This document shows, piece after piece, positions 1 through 7,919 of a stretch of 39,899 nt of DNA. The position numbers were made by a program, and so were the translations under genes. The notes under the pieces were generated by a model. It had not been told where the DNA came from and made no database searches. It saw only the letters and a program-made list of their open reading frames with translations. How positions within the stretch are numbered: the first letter of the stretch is position 1; each line of letters opens with the position of its first letter. The stretch is from Dehalococcoidia bacterium (GTDB lineage: Bacteria > Chloroflexota > Dehalococcoidia > GIF9 > AB-539-J10): positions 1 through 39,899 of the forward strand of contig SKVJ01000066.1 of the NCBI GenBank assembly GCA_007129495.1, written 5' to 3'.

Positions 1-9
1 CAGGCTTCG

Positions 10-123
10 GGGGACACCACACTTAATTCTGACTCACGTTCAGAGTCGGTTCTCGCTGCTCCTTCGTGATGTCTATCATTCTCTTGATAGCTTTGGCTTT
101 GTGAGGATAAGTGTGGTGTCCCC
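10..123. mobile_element. 114-bp element with perfect 16-bp terminal inverted repeats (MITE-like)
   Basis: Bases 10-25 (GGGGACACCACACTTA) are the exact reverse complement of bases 108-123, with 82 bp between them. Such short boxes ending in a GGGGACACC motif are seen at the edges of IS200/RAYT-type or MITE-like elements; that family link comes from memory and is not proven here. The interior holds no convincing gene. A minus-strand reading frame inside it (KAKAIKRMIDITKE and so on) could be the tail of a lost transposase, but it is too short to assign. No target duplication was identified. Confidence 0.55.
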
Positions 124-329
124 ATAACGACGTGCGAGCTCTTAACGTCCGCAATCGTCCGGTTACGGGGACTCCGGTTGTGCAGGGCACAAAGCCCCGG
201 TGCGCCTCAGGTTTACAGCTTCTTTCTATCCGGCTAAAATGAGTCGGCTGTGCGCGCATCTACGTTGGGGTATAGGGCCCTTCATGATCGGCCAATCAGT
301 GCTACACTGTTTTTCGGAGGTGGCAGGAA

Positions 330-704
330 ATGGAACAGCGGACGTGGAAGCCGATTGCCGGTGGCATATGCAGCATTGTGGGTGGTTCGCTGAGCCTCAT
401 GGGTGCTGCGATGATGGGCATGATCGTAATGTTTGGTTATGCCGGCATCGCGGGCATGTGGGGGATGTGGGGACATGAACCACACATGATGCCATGGGGT
501 GCAGGCCTGATGGCCTTGTGGTGGTTGCCGGGTCTCATATTCGGTGTAGTGGCAATAGTTGGCGGTGTCTTCGCTCTTAAGCGACGATACTGGGGCTGGT
601 CTCTTGCGGGAGCGATCTGTGCCACGCTGACGCCGATGTCGTTTATACTGGGAGTACCAGCAATAGTATTCATCGCGCTTTCCCGCGATGAGTTCCAGGC
701 ATAA
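330..704 (+). CDS. small multi-pass membrane protein, function unknown
   Basis: A 124-residue hydrophobic protein with about four membrane segments (roughly residues 10-34, 35-50, 58-82 and 90-117). It is rich in Gly, Met and Trp, with a Met/His-rich stretch (MWGMWGHEPHMMPWG) near residues 44-58 that could bind a metal, although this is only a suggestion. The start is supported by a GGAGG box about 10 bp upstream. The layout, with a charged N-terminus and a GGVFALKRRYWGWSLAG motif followed by a terminal hydrophobic helix, resembles small uncharacterised membrane proteins common in Chloroflexota. No specific function can be given. It stands alone, about 115 bp before the ferritin-like gene on the same strand. 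Confidence 0.75.
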   Translation: MEQRTWKPIAGGICSIVGGSLSLMGAAMMGMIVMFGYAGIAGMWGMWGHEPHMMPWGAGLMALWWLPGLIFGVVAIVGGVFALKRRYWGWSLAGAICATLTPMSFILGVPAIVFIALSRDEFQA

Positions 705-819
705 TGTGACGGACGGCAATGACGGCGGTGCGCCACAGGATTGTGCTGTTCCGATCGCAGACAGGCCTGCAGACGGCGGAGCCGAGACCGCAGGGAGCAT
801 CGCCGTGCTGTGAAGCCCG

Positions 820-1308
820 ATGGTTTTCGTCATTATGAGTGCGAGCAGAACAGACCGCATGTACGCCGAGTCACTGAGACTGCTGGCCGCGAACGAGATG
901 GCTCTGGAATCCCTCTATCGCGAGTACGCGAGTCAGCACGCGGATAGGGCATCCTTCTGGCAGGAATTGGCCGCTGAAGAACGCCGTCATGCTTCATGGC
1001 TGGAGCAAAGGGCCGGTGAAGCGCGGCAGAATGCCGACCTGCAAGGGCGTTTCAAGATCGAAGCCATACTTGCCTTCACCCAGTACGTGAAGGATCAGGA
1101 GGTCGAGGCAAGACGTGGCGAAGTCCCATTCCGCAAAGCTCTGATTATTGCTTCCTACATCGAGGACGCCCTCATTGAGAGAAGGTTCTTCGAGCAACTG
1201 CCGATGAATGACCGTCGGCTGAAACAAACTCTCACTTCACTCCAGCGCGCCACAAAGAACCACGCGAAGATGATCAAGGACGCGCTGGCCCAGCTTGGGA
1301 CAGGTTGA
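820..1308 (+). CDS. ferritin-like (rubrerythrin-type) four-helix protein
   Basis: A 162-residue, almost entirely helical protein with the residue pattern of the ferritin-like diiron fold: NEMALESLYREYA in helix 1, FWQELAAEERRHASWLEQ with the E-E-x-x-H signature in helix 2, YIEDALIERRFFEQ in helix 3, and a His (ATKNHAKMI) in helix 4. Family members store iron or reduce peroxide, but here the rubredoxin-like Cys4 domain of classical rubrerythrin is missing, so the exact chemistry is open. The start is uncertain: the first ATG is at 820, but ATG codons at 835 and 859 also leave the fold intact and none has a good ribosome binding site. Together with the catalase further on it may serve oxidative stress defence, which is an inference. 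Confidence 0.75.
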   Translation: MVFVIMSASRTDRMYAESLRLLAANEMALESLYREYASQHADRASFWQELAAEERRHASWLEQRAGEARQNADLQGRFKIEAILAFTQYVKDQEVEARRGEVPFRKALIIASYIEDALIERRFFEQLPMNDRRLKQTLTSLQRATKNHAKMIKDALAQLGTG

Positions 1309-1511
1309 AGCCGGGCGATTCGCGAAATCGCCGCGCTGCCTCTGAGCTCCCCCGGCGTGGGCATAGCGCAATTGGAGAAGTGCTTCCAAGGGGCCGGGAA
1401 TTCGCAGGATCACCTACCCGCCCACCGTCTCCACATCCGGGGGATGTCACCCTCTGGAATCTTCTTTTGAATTTCCCGCCATCGAGTGGTACCCTGCCCG
1501 TGAACCAAAGA

Positions 1512-1541
1512 CTGTCAAGCACATACCAGGTGCATTGACAG
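1512..1541 (+). promoter_or_regulatory. stem-loop in the leader of the disulfide oxidoreductase gene
   Basis: CTGTCAAGCAC (1512-1522) pairs with GTGC-A-TTGACAG (1530-1541): an 11-bp stem with one bulged A and a 7-base loop. It ends 57 bp upstream of the ATG at 1599. It could be an operator or a leader hairpin; no regulator gene lies nearby and no T-run follows, so it is not an obvious terminator. Confidence 0.35.
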
Positions 1542-1598
1542 GTCCATAGCTGAACAGGAAGAACCGATTCAGACGCAACTACATAGGGGAGGCAGACA

Positions 1599-2960
1599 AT
1601 GGTGAATCTGGATGTACTTGTAGTTGGAGGCGGCACTTCAGGCGAGCGTGCTGCCAGCTATGCCCTCGGAGACGGCCGCAGTGTGGGGATGGTTGAGAAG
1701 GGTGCGGTCGGTGGAGCCTGCATCTTCAATGCCTGCATACCTACCAAGGCGCTCGTGCACGCTGCACGAGCCTACAAGCAGATGCAGAGGGCCGATTTCT
1801 TCGGCCTGCCTGTGGTCACCGAAGGTGCAGAGTATCGGAAGGTCAAGGCATTCAAAGACAGGATAGTCACAGATATAGGAACCGGCCGTGATGAAAGCTG
1901 GCTCAAGCGTGGTGGACAACTCTTCCGGGGTATCGCCCGGTTCAAGTCGGCACACGAAGTAGTAGTTGATGATACGGTAATCTACGCTAGGAATATCATC
2001 ATCTCCACCGGGTCGCTTCCTGCCGCTCCCCCCATACCCGGCCTCAGCGAAACCGGATACATCACAAACCTCGAAGCCATGGAACTGGATACGGTTCCGG
2101 AGAGGCTGGCTATCATTGGTGGCGGCCCAGTCGGGGTAGAGTTCGCGCAGGTGTTCTCAGCATTTGGAGCCAGCGTCCACATCGTCGAAATGATGCCCAG
2201 GCTCCTGTCGCTCGAAGATGAAGACATTTCGTTCGCACTCGAGGAGTCGCTCCGCAGCAACGGAGTGCTGATCTCAACCTCCGTAAAGGTCAACGGAGTG
2301 AGGTCTGTCTCCTCCGGCAAAGTGCTCACCCTGCAAAGGGAGGACGGCGGCGAGGAAGAACTGGAATGCGACGAGATTATGGTCGCTACAGGACGCAAGC
2401 CGAATATGGAAGAGCTTAATCTTCCCGCGACCGGTGTTGAGACAACCAAACGGGGTATCACCGTTGATGCGTCGATGCAGACAAGCGTACCGCATATCTG
2501 GGCGATAGGAGATGTAACAGGCACGTATTTCTTCACCTATGTCGCGGGCGACCAGGCACGAGCGGCCGCCTTGAACGCCACATCGGAAAGCCGCAAAGAG
2601 ATGGACTACAGCGTGCTGCCCAGAAGCACCTTTTGCGACCCTGAAATCGCCAGCGTGGGGCTCACCGAGAATCAGGCCAGAGAGCAGGGCTACAGGGTGA
2701 AGGCAGGCACTTTCAATTATGCAGACCTGACGCGGCCCATCGTGATGGGTGATACTGAAGGCTTTGTCAAGATCGTAGCCGAGGAAGGTTCCGGGCGCAT
2801 TCTCGGCGGACACATCATAGGAAGCGAAGCTTCGACACTCATCCACGAGATCGCGGTAGCGGTGGCCGCCGGCGCAAGCGTGTCGCGTGTGGGCGATGTA
2901 CTTCATACGTACCCCACGTTCTCCGAAGGCATCCGCTATGCATGCCAATCCCTGGAGTAA
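1599..2960 (+). CDS. FAD-dependent pyridine nucleotide-disulfide oxidoreductase (dihydrolipoyl dehydrogenase / mercuric reductase family)
   Basis: A 453-residue class I flavoprotein disulfide reductase. Seen in order: FAD-binding VVGGGTSGERA (8-18), the redox-active disulfide C41-IFNA-C46 followed by IPTK, a second dinucleotide-binding IIGGGPVGVEFAQ, the second FAD motif IWAIGDVTG, and the C-terminal interface motif HTYPTFSE with the active-site base pair His436/Glu443. The length is typical of the family. The CX4C segment reads ACIFNACIPTK rather than the usual GTCLNVGCIPSK, so it is divergent. No lipoyl-domain, pyruvate dehydrogenase or mer genes lie nearby, so the disulfide substrate (lipoamide, mercuric ion or other) cannot be assigned. 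The start has a GGGGAGG box 7 bp upstream. The next gene starts 21 bp downstream on the same strand. Confidence 0.93.
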   Translation: MVNLDVLVVGGGTSGERAASYALGDGRSVGMVEKGAVGGACIFNACIPTKALVHAARAYKQMQRADFFGLPVVTEGAEYRKVKAFKDRIVTDIGTGRDESWLKRGGQLFRGIARFKSAHEVVVDDTVIYARNIIISTGSLPAAPPIPGLSETGYITNLEAMELDTVPERLAIIGGGPVGVEFAQVFSAFGASVHIVEMMPRLLSLEDEDISFALEESLRSNGVLISTSVKVNGVRSVSSGKVLTLQREDGGEEELECDEIMVATGRKPNMEELNLPATGVETTKRGITVDASMQTSVPHIWAIGDVTGTYFFTYVAGDQARAAALNATSESRKEMDYSVLPRSTFCDPEIASVGLTENQAREQGYRVKAGTFNYADLTRPIVMGDTEGFVKIVAEEGSGRILGGHIIGSEASTLIHEIAVAVAAGASVSRVGDVLHTYPTFSEGIRYACQSLE

Positions 2961-2981
2961 TCACCCCATCGGAGCCCTCGC

Positions 2982-3650
2982 ATGAACGATGCTTTCTCGG
3001 CGAACTGGATCGATGTCTCGATCCCGTTGAAGGACGGTATGCTGCACTGGCCGGGAGATCCACCTGTCAGCATCACACGGGTAAAGGACATCGAAAAGGG
3101 CGGGTCCGCGAACCTGTCGATGATGTCCATGGGGACTCACTCCGGGACACACGTCGATGCACCGGTTCATTTCGTCCCTGATGGGAGGGGAGTCGATGAG
3201 GCGAACATCTCCGCACTGGTTGGCCACGCACGCGTGATCGAGATAGACGACGCCACGGCTGTCACCGCCGACGAACTCGCGTCACACCGCATCCGGAAAG
3301 GCGAGCGCCTTCTGTTCAAGACGAGAAACTCACGTGGCCCATGGTATGAACTCCCATTCATGGAGGACTTCGTATACCTCTCTGATGCGGGCGCCCGTTT
3401 CCTGGCGGATCGAGGGGTCAAGCTGGTCGGAATTGACTATCTTTCGGCCGGCAGCTATCGGCATGGAGGGAAGAAAGTGCACCAGTCTCTTCTCTCAAGC
3501 GGAGTCTGGCTCGTCGAGGGGCTGGACCTATCCGCCGCAAGTTCAGGCAGCTACTTCATGATCTGCCTGCCACTGAGGCTGGTCGGCGGCGACGGTGCAC
3601 CCGCACGCGTGGTTCTGAGGGGTCTCCCTCAATCCCCGCGCAGAACCTGA
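2982..3650 (+). CDS. cyclase-family metal-dependent hydrolase (kynurenine formamidase-like)
   Basis: A 222-residue protein with the diagnostic metal-binding signature of the cyclase/KynB family at residues 51-64: GTHSGTHVDAPVHF, giving His53, His57, Asp59 and His63. Further family landmarks are DVSIPLKDGMLHWPGDP near the N-terminus, LVGIDYLSAG in the middle and the closing PLRLVGGDGAPARVVL. The family hydrolyses N-formylkynurenine, cyclic imides or isatin in characterised members; the substrate here is unknown, and no tryptophan degradation genes are present. It follows the flavoprotein by 21 bp and is probably cotranscribed. A GGAG box lies 9 bp before the ATG. Confidence 0.9.
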   Translation: MNDAFSANWIDVSIPLKDGMLHWPGDPPVSITRVKDIEKGGSANLSMMSMGTHSGTHVDAPVHFVPDGRGVDEANISALVGHARVIEIDDATAVTADELASHRIRKGERLLFKTRNSRGPWYELPFMEDFVYLSDAGARFLADRGVKLVGIDYLSAGSYRHGGKKVHQSLLSSGVWLVEGLDLSAASSGSYFMICLPLRLVGGDGAPARVVLRGLPQSPRRT

Positions 3651-3898
3651 CAGGTAAACGTGCAACGGGTACGATGGCCCAAAAACCGATCAGCGACCAG
3701 GCATTATCGACAAGATGATGACCGCCGTCGCCAGCCGCGCCGGACCGCAAGGCCCACAATCACAACTGCCCTGGCAGCGGATTCAAGGACTCCCATCGTC
3801 GGCCCCTCTTCCGTCCGCACGGCAGCCCCCAACTCTCTCAAGACCCCTGAACCGGTGTACGGCTCTCAGGCTGCAATCCTGCCTTCGCTCCGGGAACC

Positions 3899-4297
3899 CT
3901 ATGTCTTCATCCTGCCCGAACTGCCGGATTCGAACAGTGGATCATATTCGTCAGGTAATTGGGCACGCACATCATCCATCTCGCCCTTCGTCACCGCCTC
4001 GCCGATTACTTCCATAACAACCCGCGCATGATATACCGCGTCAGGACGGTCCACGCCTTCGCGCTCCGTTACCCGCCGAAAGAACTCATCGATAGAGAAA
4101 GTCTCCTTCTTGCCACCAAGTTCCAGATACACTCCGATCTCTCGCGGCAACTGCGCCGCCAGGTCCGCAGCCTCACCTCCGAAGAGGCGTTCCCCCAGGG
4201 TTTGTAGAGTCGCACGAATCGCGCCTACCGCATCTCCGGAGGAGCCAAGTTGCGCACGGTGCTGCACCTGTCCAACGAATTCGTCATACTTCATCAT
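3899..4297 (-). CDS. DUF2267 domain protein
   Basis: A 132-residue soluble helical protein that matches the DUF2267 pattern from end to end: MKYDEFVGQVQHRAQL at the start, AIRATLQTLGERL, then LAAQLPREIGVYL, FSIDEFFRRVTEREGV, a conserved HARVV and a closing DVRAQLPDEYDPLFE. The two similar halves (each an AAQLP or RAQLP motif after a helix) are characteristic. The biochemical role of the family is unknown. Two adjacent ATG codons (4297 and 4294) follow an AGGAGGAAG box, so either could be used. It converges with the cyclase gene; the 248 bp between them hold nothing recognisable. Confidence 0.88.
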   Translation of the reverse strand: MMKYDEFVGQVQHRAQLGSSGDAVGAIRATLQTLGERLFGGEAADLAAQLPREIGVYLELGGKKETFSIDEFFRRVTEREGVDRPDAVYHARVVMEVIGEAVTKGEMDDVRAQLPDEYDPLFESGSSGRMKT

Positions 4298-4710
4298 CTT
4301 CCTCCTGTCCTCTAATCGATATTCAGAATCCTTGGGGTATCTGCACTACATCCCCGGCAGAGCGCCACTGGCGCCCAATTGTATCAACTGTCCCCGGGGG
4401 CTCGTAAAGTGTGACCCAGCAGGATCGTCCCTGACAGCCCGCTGGTTGCTACAAGAGCTCGACTCAAATAACGACTTGCACCAACCTCGGTCGATGATGG
4501 CATACGGTTTCCATGGAGGCAGGGTCAAGTCGAGCACCAACTCATCAAAGAAGATTACCGGGCAGTGCTTTCCTGCGGGATATCTACGAACATCCCCTTC
4601 AGATACCACCCACGCACAGCGCCGTAGGCACGAACGGAGATCGCTGCCGCACTTCAGCTTCGCTATTACCGTTGCCCACACGAAGCGAATCAGATTCCGG
4701 GTGTCGGGAG
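4298..4710. other. 413-bp stretch without a supported gene
   Basis: The only long frame is on the minus strand (4346-4681, GTG start, 111 codons, seven cysteines). It begins 30 bp after the ATPase stop but has no ribosome binding site and no recognisable motif. It could be a short operon tail or chance. The DUF2267 leader occupies the left end. Confidence 0.4.
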
Positions 4711-5502
4711 CTATCGCCGTTCACCCTCCACCACCTGCGGAAGTATGTCCTGTCTGCGCTTTCCTCGCAGTTCCGGCAACTCCTCGATGACCGACAGACG
4801 TGCCCGGGTCAGTGCAGCATCTTCCTTAAGGGCGATGGTAAACGGCCGCGACACCGATACATGAGTTTCGCGGATGATCGGTTTCAGGACGAACTCCGTC
4901 GCCGCTGTGGGAGTGCGGAAGATCGCAAGTCCAAGGTCGAAACACTCGATAAGCATAGTGAAGCCTTCCGCCTCTTTACGCACATCCCAGTCCTCAACCC
5001 GGGACTGCCGCCTGGCGCCAGTCTGATGCACCACCATCAGAGTTGCTCCGGCATCACGCAACTCATGACAGAAATCAGCCAATGGCGTAGCTCCACCTGA
5101 AACACCGATCTCATGACCACCCATAATGCGCTCGAGGTTGTCGATGATGACGAGCGGAGTACCGCGCTGTTTCTTGATCAGATCACGCAGCCATGACCGC
5201 CTCTCTTCGTCGTAGAGCAGGAAGTTGCACCGCGAGTAACACTCAACAGGCGCCACGTCAGGATCGACATTCAATCCACTTGACAGACGGGAAAAACGCC
5301 GCTTGAAACTCGCCGTTCCGGAGTCCTCGTCGATCAGGATGACGTGCTGCTGTTCTACACGAAAGGTATCGAGGAAGTCATGCCCGCTGGCCACACACAC
5401 CGCGAGCTGTTCAGCAAGCCACGCCTTGCCCGAATGCAGTTGCCCCATGAGGACTACCGAGCTTCCGGAAGGGATAAGACCGTGCACCAGCCATCGTGCC
5501 AT
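4711..5502 (-). CDS. RecA-like AAA_25/RepA-type ATPase with an altered Walker A motif
   Basis: A 263-residue P-loop protein of the RepA/AAA_25 kind. The Walker A loop is G20-QLHSG-K26-A27, keeping the lysine but carrying alanine where Ser/Thr normally coordinates magnesium. Walker B is GTPLVIID121N, and a RecA/RepA-like sensor segment MVVHQTG ends near residue 162. The sequence HVILIDEDSG also matches the family. Homologues include plasmid helicases and DNA-mobilisation ATPases; no plasmid or phage genes lie nearby, so the role is open. The start has a GGGGG box 7 bp upstream. It lies 80 bp after the radical SAM gene on the same strand and may share its transcript. Confidence 0.82.
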   Translation of the reverse strand: MARWLVHGLIPSGSSVVLMGQLHSGKAWLAEQLAVCVASGHDFLDTFRVEQQHVILIDEDSGTASFKRRFSRLSSGLNVDPDVAPVECYSRCNFLLYDEERRSWLRDLIKKQRGTPLVIIDNLERIMGGHEIGVSGGATPLADFCHELRDAGATLMVVHQTGARRQSRVEDWDVRKEAEGFTMLIECFDLGLAIFRTPTAATEFVLKPIIRETHVSVSRPFTIALKEDAALTRARLSVIEELPELRGKRRQDILPQVVEGERR

Positions 5503-5582
5503 AGAACACCCCCTCTCTGCATGGTGAACTCAATTGAAGTATGCCACAGGGTTTCACATTGTCCAAGGCAACTTCACGCAAT

Positions 5583-6614
5583 TCAACCCATGTCCCGTTC
5601 GAACGGATGCCCCTCAGCCGAGAAGTCCGGCCGGTAATGTACAGGCGCTCCTGACTGCTGAGCCCAGATGTGCTCGAATCCGAGATCATGAGCCGCCTGG
5701 ACAACCGAGGCATATTCCTGCCGCGTCACGCGTCTCGATAACAGCGGAATCTCACCTGCGCGATGGGCAGGATAGTACTGAGCCATAATACTAAGCGTGA
5801 TCCGGTTGGAAACTTCAGATGACAGCCACTTCAGAGACTGTACACTCCCTGCCAGACCGCCCGGCAATACAAGGTGGCGAATCACAAGCCCTCGCCTGAC
5901 GGTGCCCTCCTCATCGACCAGAAGATCTGATCCAACCTGACGGTACATCTCCAGGATAGCCTGTCGTGATGCACTGACGTAGTCGTCTGCACCAGACAAC
6001 TCGGCTGCAACCCGCTCCGAGGAATACTTTATGTCGGGTAAATATACATCAACGATACCTTCAAGCAGCCGCAGTGTCTCTACCGAATCATATGCGTTGG
6101 TGTTATACACCAGCGGGAGACGTAACCCCCTGGGTACGGCGATACAGAGCGACTCAACAATCTGCGGCACAAAATGCGAGGGTGACACGAAGTTGATGTT
6201 GTGGCACCCGACGTCATCCTGAAGCTTGAGTATCGTGTTCGCCAGTTGTTCAGTTCCACCGGGCTGGTCCGCGAAATACTCGGGGTGCTGGCTTATCTCG
6301 CAGTTCTGGCAATACATACAGCGGAGGTTGCAGTTTGCGAAGAAAATGGTTCCACTGCCTCGCCGGCCCGAAATGGGTGGCTCCTCTCCGCGGTGCCCGC
6401 AAGCCGAGGCCACAAGCGGACGCCGAGGCGACCTGCAGAATCCCAGTTCGTCCATGGTGCGGTCAACCCCACACTCATGCGGGCAGATATCGCATGCCGC
6501 CAGGCGTTCAACCAACACCGCTGCTCTTCGCTCCAGTTCGTCCGAGCCTTGAAACCGCGTATATGACGGCGAATCATGGGCATAACGGAGTTCATGCGAC
6601 GCCGGATGTGTCAT
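5583..6614 (-). CDS. radical SAM protein of the PflX type (COG1313)
   Basis: A 343-residue radical SAM enzyme. The cluster-binding motif is C95-NLR-C99-MY-C102, followed by QN and CEIS. An upstream cysteine-rich region, C41-DI-C44-PHE-C48-GVDR with C60, and the run EEPPISGRRGSGTIFF are typical of the PflX/COG1313 family, annotated as putative pyruvate formate-lyase activating enzymes. Such enzymes cleave S-adenosylmethionine to make a 5'-deoxyadenosyl radical; the physiological substrate of this branch is not known, and no glycyl radical enzyme is visible in the window. The start is the first ATG, with a modest GGGTAGGATT box upstream. The neighbour downstream is the AAA_25 ATPase. Confidence 0.9.
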   Translation of the reverse strand: MTHPASHELRYAHDSPSYTRFQGSDELERRAAVLVERLAACDICPHECGVDRTMDELGFCRSPRRPLVASACGHRGEEPPISGRRGSGTIFFANCNLRCMYCQNCEISQHPEYFADQPGGTEQLANTILKLQDDVGCHNINFVSPSHFVPQIVESLCIAVPRGLRLPLVYNTNAYDSVETLRLLEGIVDVYLPDIKYSSERVAAELSGADDYVSASRQAILEMYRQVGSDLLVDEEGTVRRGLVIRHLVLPGGLAGSVQSLKWLSSEVSNRITLSIMAQYYPAHRAGEIPLLSRRVTRQEYASVVQAAHDLGFEHIWAQQSGAPVHYRPDFSAEGHPFERDMG

Positions 6615-6837
6615 CAGATACTCAATCCTACCCTCAGTAGCGTGCTACAGTATTCCATGCAGTAATGATAGCGCGCTGTCTCGAACTTATGCCATCAGCA
6701 GATCATCACGTGCTGAACTCCGCACTCTTCTCCCGAGTTAGAAGAGTGGGGGCCGGCCCGACAGGTGGTGACCTTCAGGCCTCGAGCAATTCTCGCCGTG
6801 ACTGTCGAAGCACCGTCACATTACGCTGAGGAATCGA

Positions 6838-7632
6838 ATGGAGAACACGACGAACGGAAACCTGGACCCGGGCGCAGCCATGGAAGGAAGACGAATCACA
6901 AAGGAGAGGCTGCTCAAGCTGCTCGACAGCTTGAGTCCGGCACAGGATGAGTGGTTTACTGTATATCTGACATCTGAGAGCCTGCTGACCCGCTCCAAGG
7001 GTCTGACATCCGGCAACCAGAATGACCGCCGCCCTGTTGATATCTCATCTCTCATCGAGAACGAATCCCTGCAGCGAGCGTTGCAGCGGTACCACACCGG
7101 TTTGGTGTTGTTCCGCTCGGATGCCTCGGTCCTGGCAGTGGTGCCTCCGTTTCCTGTGACAGAGGACGCCTTCGTGGTCGGTGCTCCTCACACGGAGCCC
7201 CTGAGAGACATTCTACAGCGTCCCCGTCGCACCCTCCTTATCCTGGTGACCTGGGGGGCCTATATGATCGCACTCTATTCCGGAGATTCACTCATCCGCC
7301 ACAAGAAGGGAACAGGCCATATCCATCCGCCTCATAAGAAAGGAGGCAGCAGCCAGGGACGCTTCGCCCGCAGGACAGAAGAACAACGCAAAGAGTTCCT
7401 CAAGCGGGTAGGGGGACACATCGACGCAGAACTGGTGGGCGAAACTGTGGAACATATCTACTTCGGTGGCAACCGTCTCATCCTGAGGCCACTCATGGCT
7501 GACTCGCGATTCCTGAGAGACCACACTTCCCTGCTCTCACCGCGGACTTTGCTCGTGAAGAGAGCATCAAGAGATGCATTGGACGGCGCCTTCATAGAGG
7601 CCAGCAGCGGACTACTGTTTCAGTCGAGGTAG
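6838..7632 (+). CDS. Vms1/Ankzf1 (VLRF1)-like peptidyl-tRNA hydrolase / release factor
   Basis: A 264-residue protein with an eRF1-like domain 2 fold signature. The decisive segment is HKKGGSSQGRFARRTEEQR (residues 166-184), in which G170-S-S-Q173 takes the place of the GGQ or GxxQ catalytic loop of the VLRF1 family. This is preceded by LLILVTWGAYMIALYSGD and followed by a helix that ends in VEHIYFGGNRLIL. Eukaryotic Vms1 cleaves peptidyl-tRNA on stalled 60S subunits; bacterial relatives are thought to act in ribosome rescue. That role is inferred from the motif. The start has a GAGGAA box about 6 bp upstream; an internal ATG at codon 15 is the alternative. It is flanked by intergenic DNA upstream and convergent with the zinc-ribbon gene. 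Confidence 0.8.
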   Translation: MENTTNGNLDPGAAMEGRRITKERLLKLLDSLSPAQDEWFTVYLTSESLLTRSKGLTSGNQNDRRPVDISSLIENESLQRALQRYHTGLVLFRSDASVLAVVPPFPVTEDAFVVGAPHTEPLRDILQRPRRTLLILVTWGAYMIALYSGDSLIRHKKGTGHIHPPHKKGGSSQGRFARRTEEQRKEFLKRVGGHIDAELVGETVEHIYFGGNRLILRPLMADSRFLRDHTSLLSPRTLLVKRASRDALDGAFIEASSGLLFQSR

Positions 7633-7672
7633 AAACCGCCTGCTGGAAGCGCCTCTCAATACACAAAAAGAA

Positions 7673-7693
7673 GGAGCCGCTATTCACGGCTCC
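7673..7693 (-). terminator. intrinsic terminator of the zinc-ribbon gene
   Basis: GGAGCCG (7673-7679) pairs with CGGCTCC (7687-7693) around a 7-base loop. On the minus strand the stem is followed by TTCTTTTTG, the expected U-rich tail. It lies 26 bp past the stop codon of the 47-residue gene and may also stop the convergent VLRF1-like gene. Confidence 0.75.
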
Positions 7694-7718
7694 TAAAGGG
7701 TTCGAACTGAAATATCCT

Positions 7719-7862
7719 TTATGCCTTTCCGATACGGAACACCTTCGTACCACAATTGGGACAAGAACCCTGCATCGCCGGGCGCCCGTTCTTCAATGTG
7801 ATCTGCTTTGCATCCTTGATCTCAACCTTCTTCCGACACTTCATGCAGTAAGCGGTAGCCAT
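7719..7862 (-). CDS. 47-residue zinc-ribbon protein (DUF5679-like)
   Basis: A short gene encoding a protein that begins MATAYCMKCRKKVEIKD and ends CPNCGTKVFRIGKA. Two CxxC pairs, C6-MK-C9 and C34-PN-C37, make a single zinc ribbon. The pattern (AYCxKCR, a lysine-rich middle, KNGRPAxQGxCPxCGTKVFRIGK) matches the DUF5679 family of tiny proteins frequent in Chloroflexota. The function is unknown; nucleic acid or ribosome binding is often supposed for such proteins. A strong GAGGAGGG box lies 9 bp upstream of the ATG, and a good terminator follows the stop, so expression as a single gene is well supported. Confidence 0.9.
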   Translation of the reverse strand: MATAYCMKCRKKVEIKDAKQITLKNGRPAMQGSCPNCGTKVFRIGKA

Positions 7863-7919
7863 AACAACGACCCTCCTCTAATACAATTGGGCTCGTACCT
7901 AAGCCTGAAGCTATTATTA

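Noticed and set aside
1315-1331. Hairpin GCGATT/AATCGC after the ferritin-like gene
   Set aside because: Only six base pairs with no T-run; too weak to call a terminator.
4346-4681. 111-codon minus-strand frame behind the ATPase gene
   Set aside because: GTG start without a ribosome binding site, unusual Cys content and no recognisable pattern. It cannot be excluded as an operon tail, but it is not supported.
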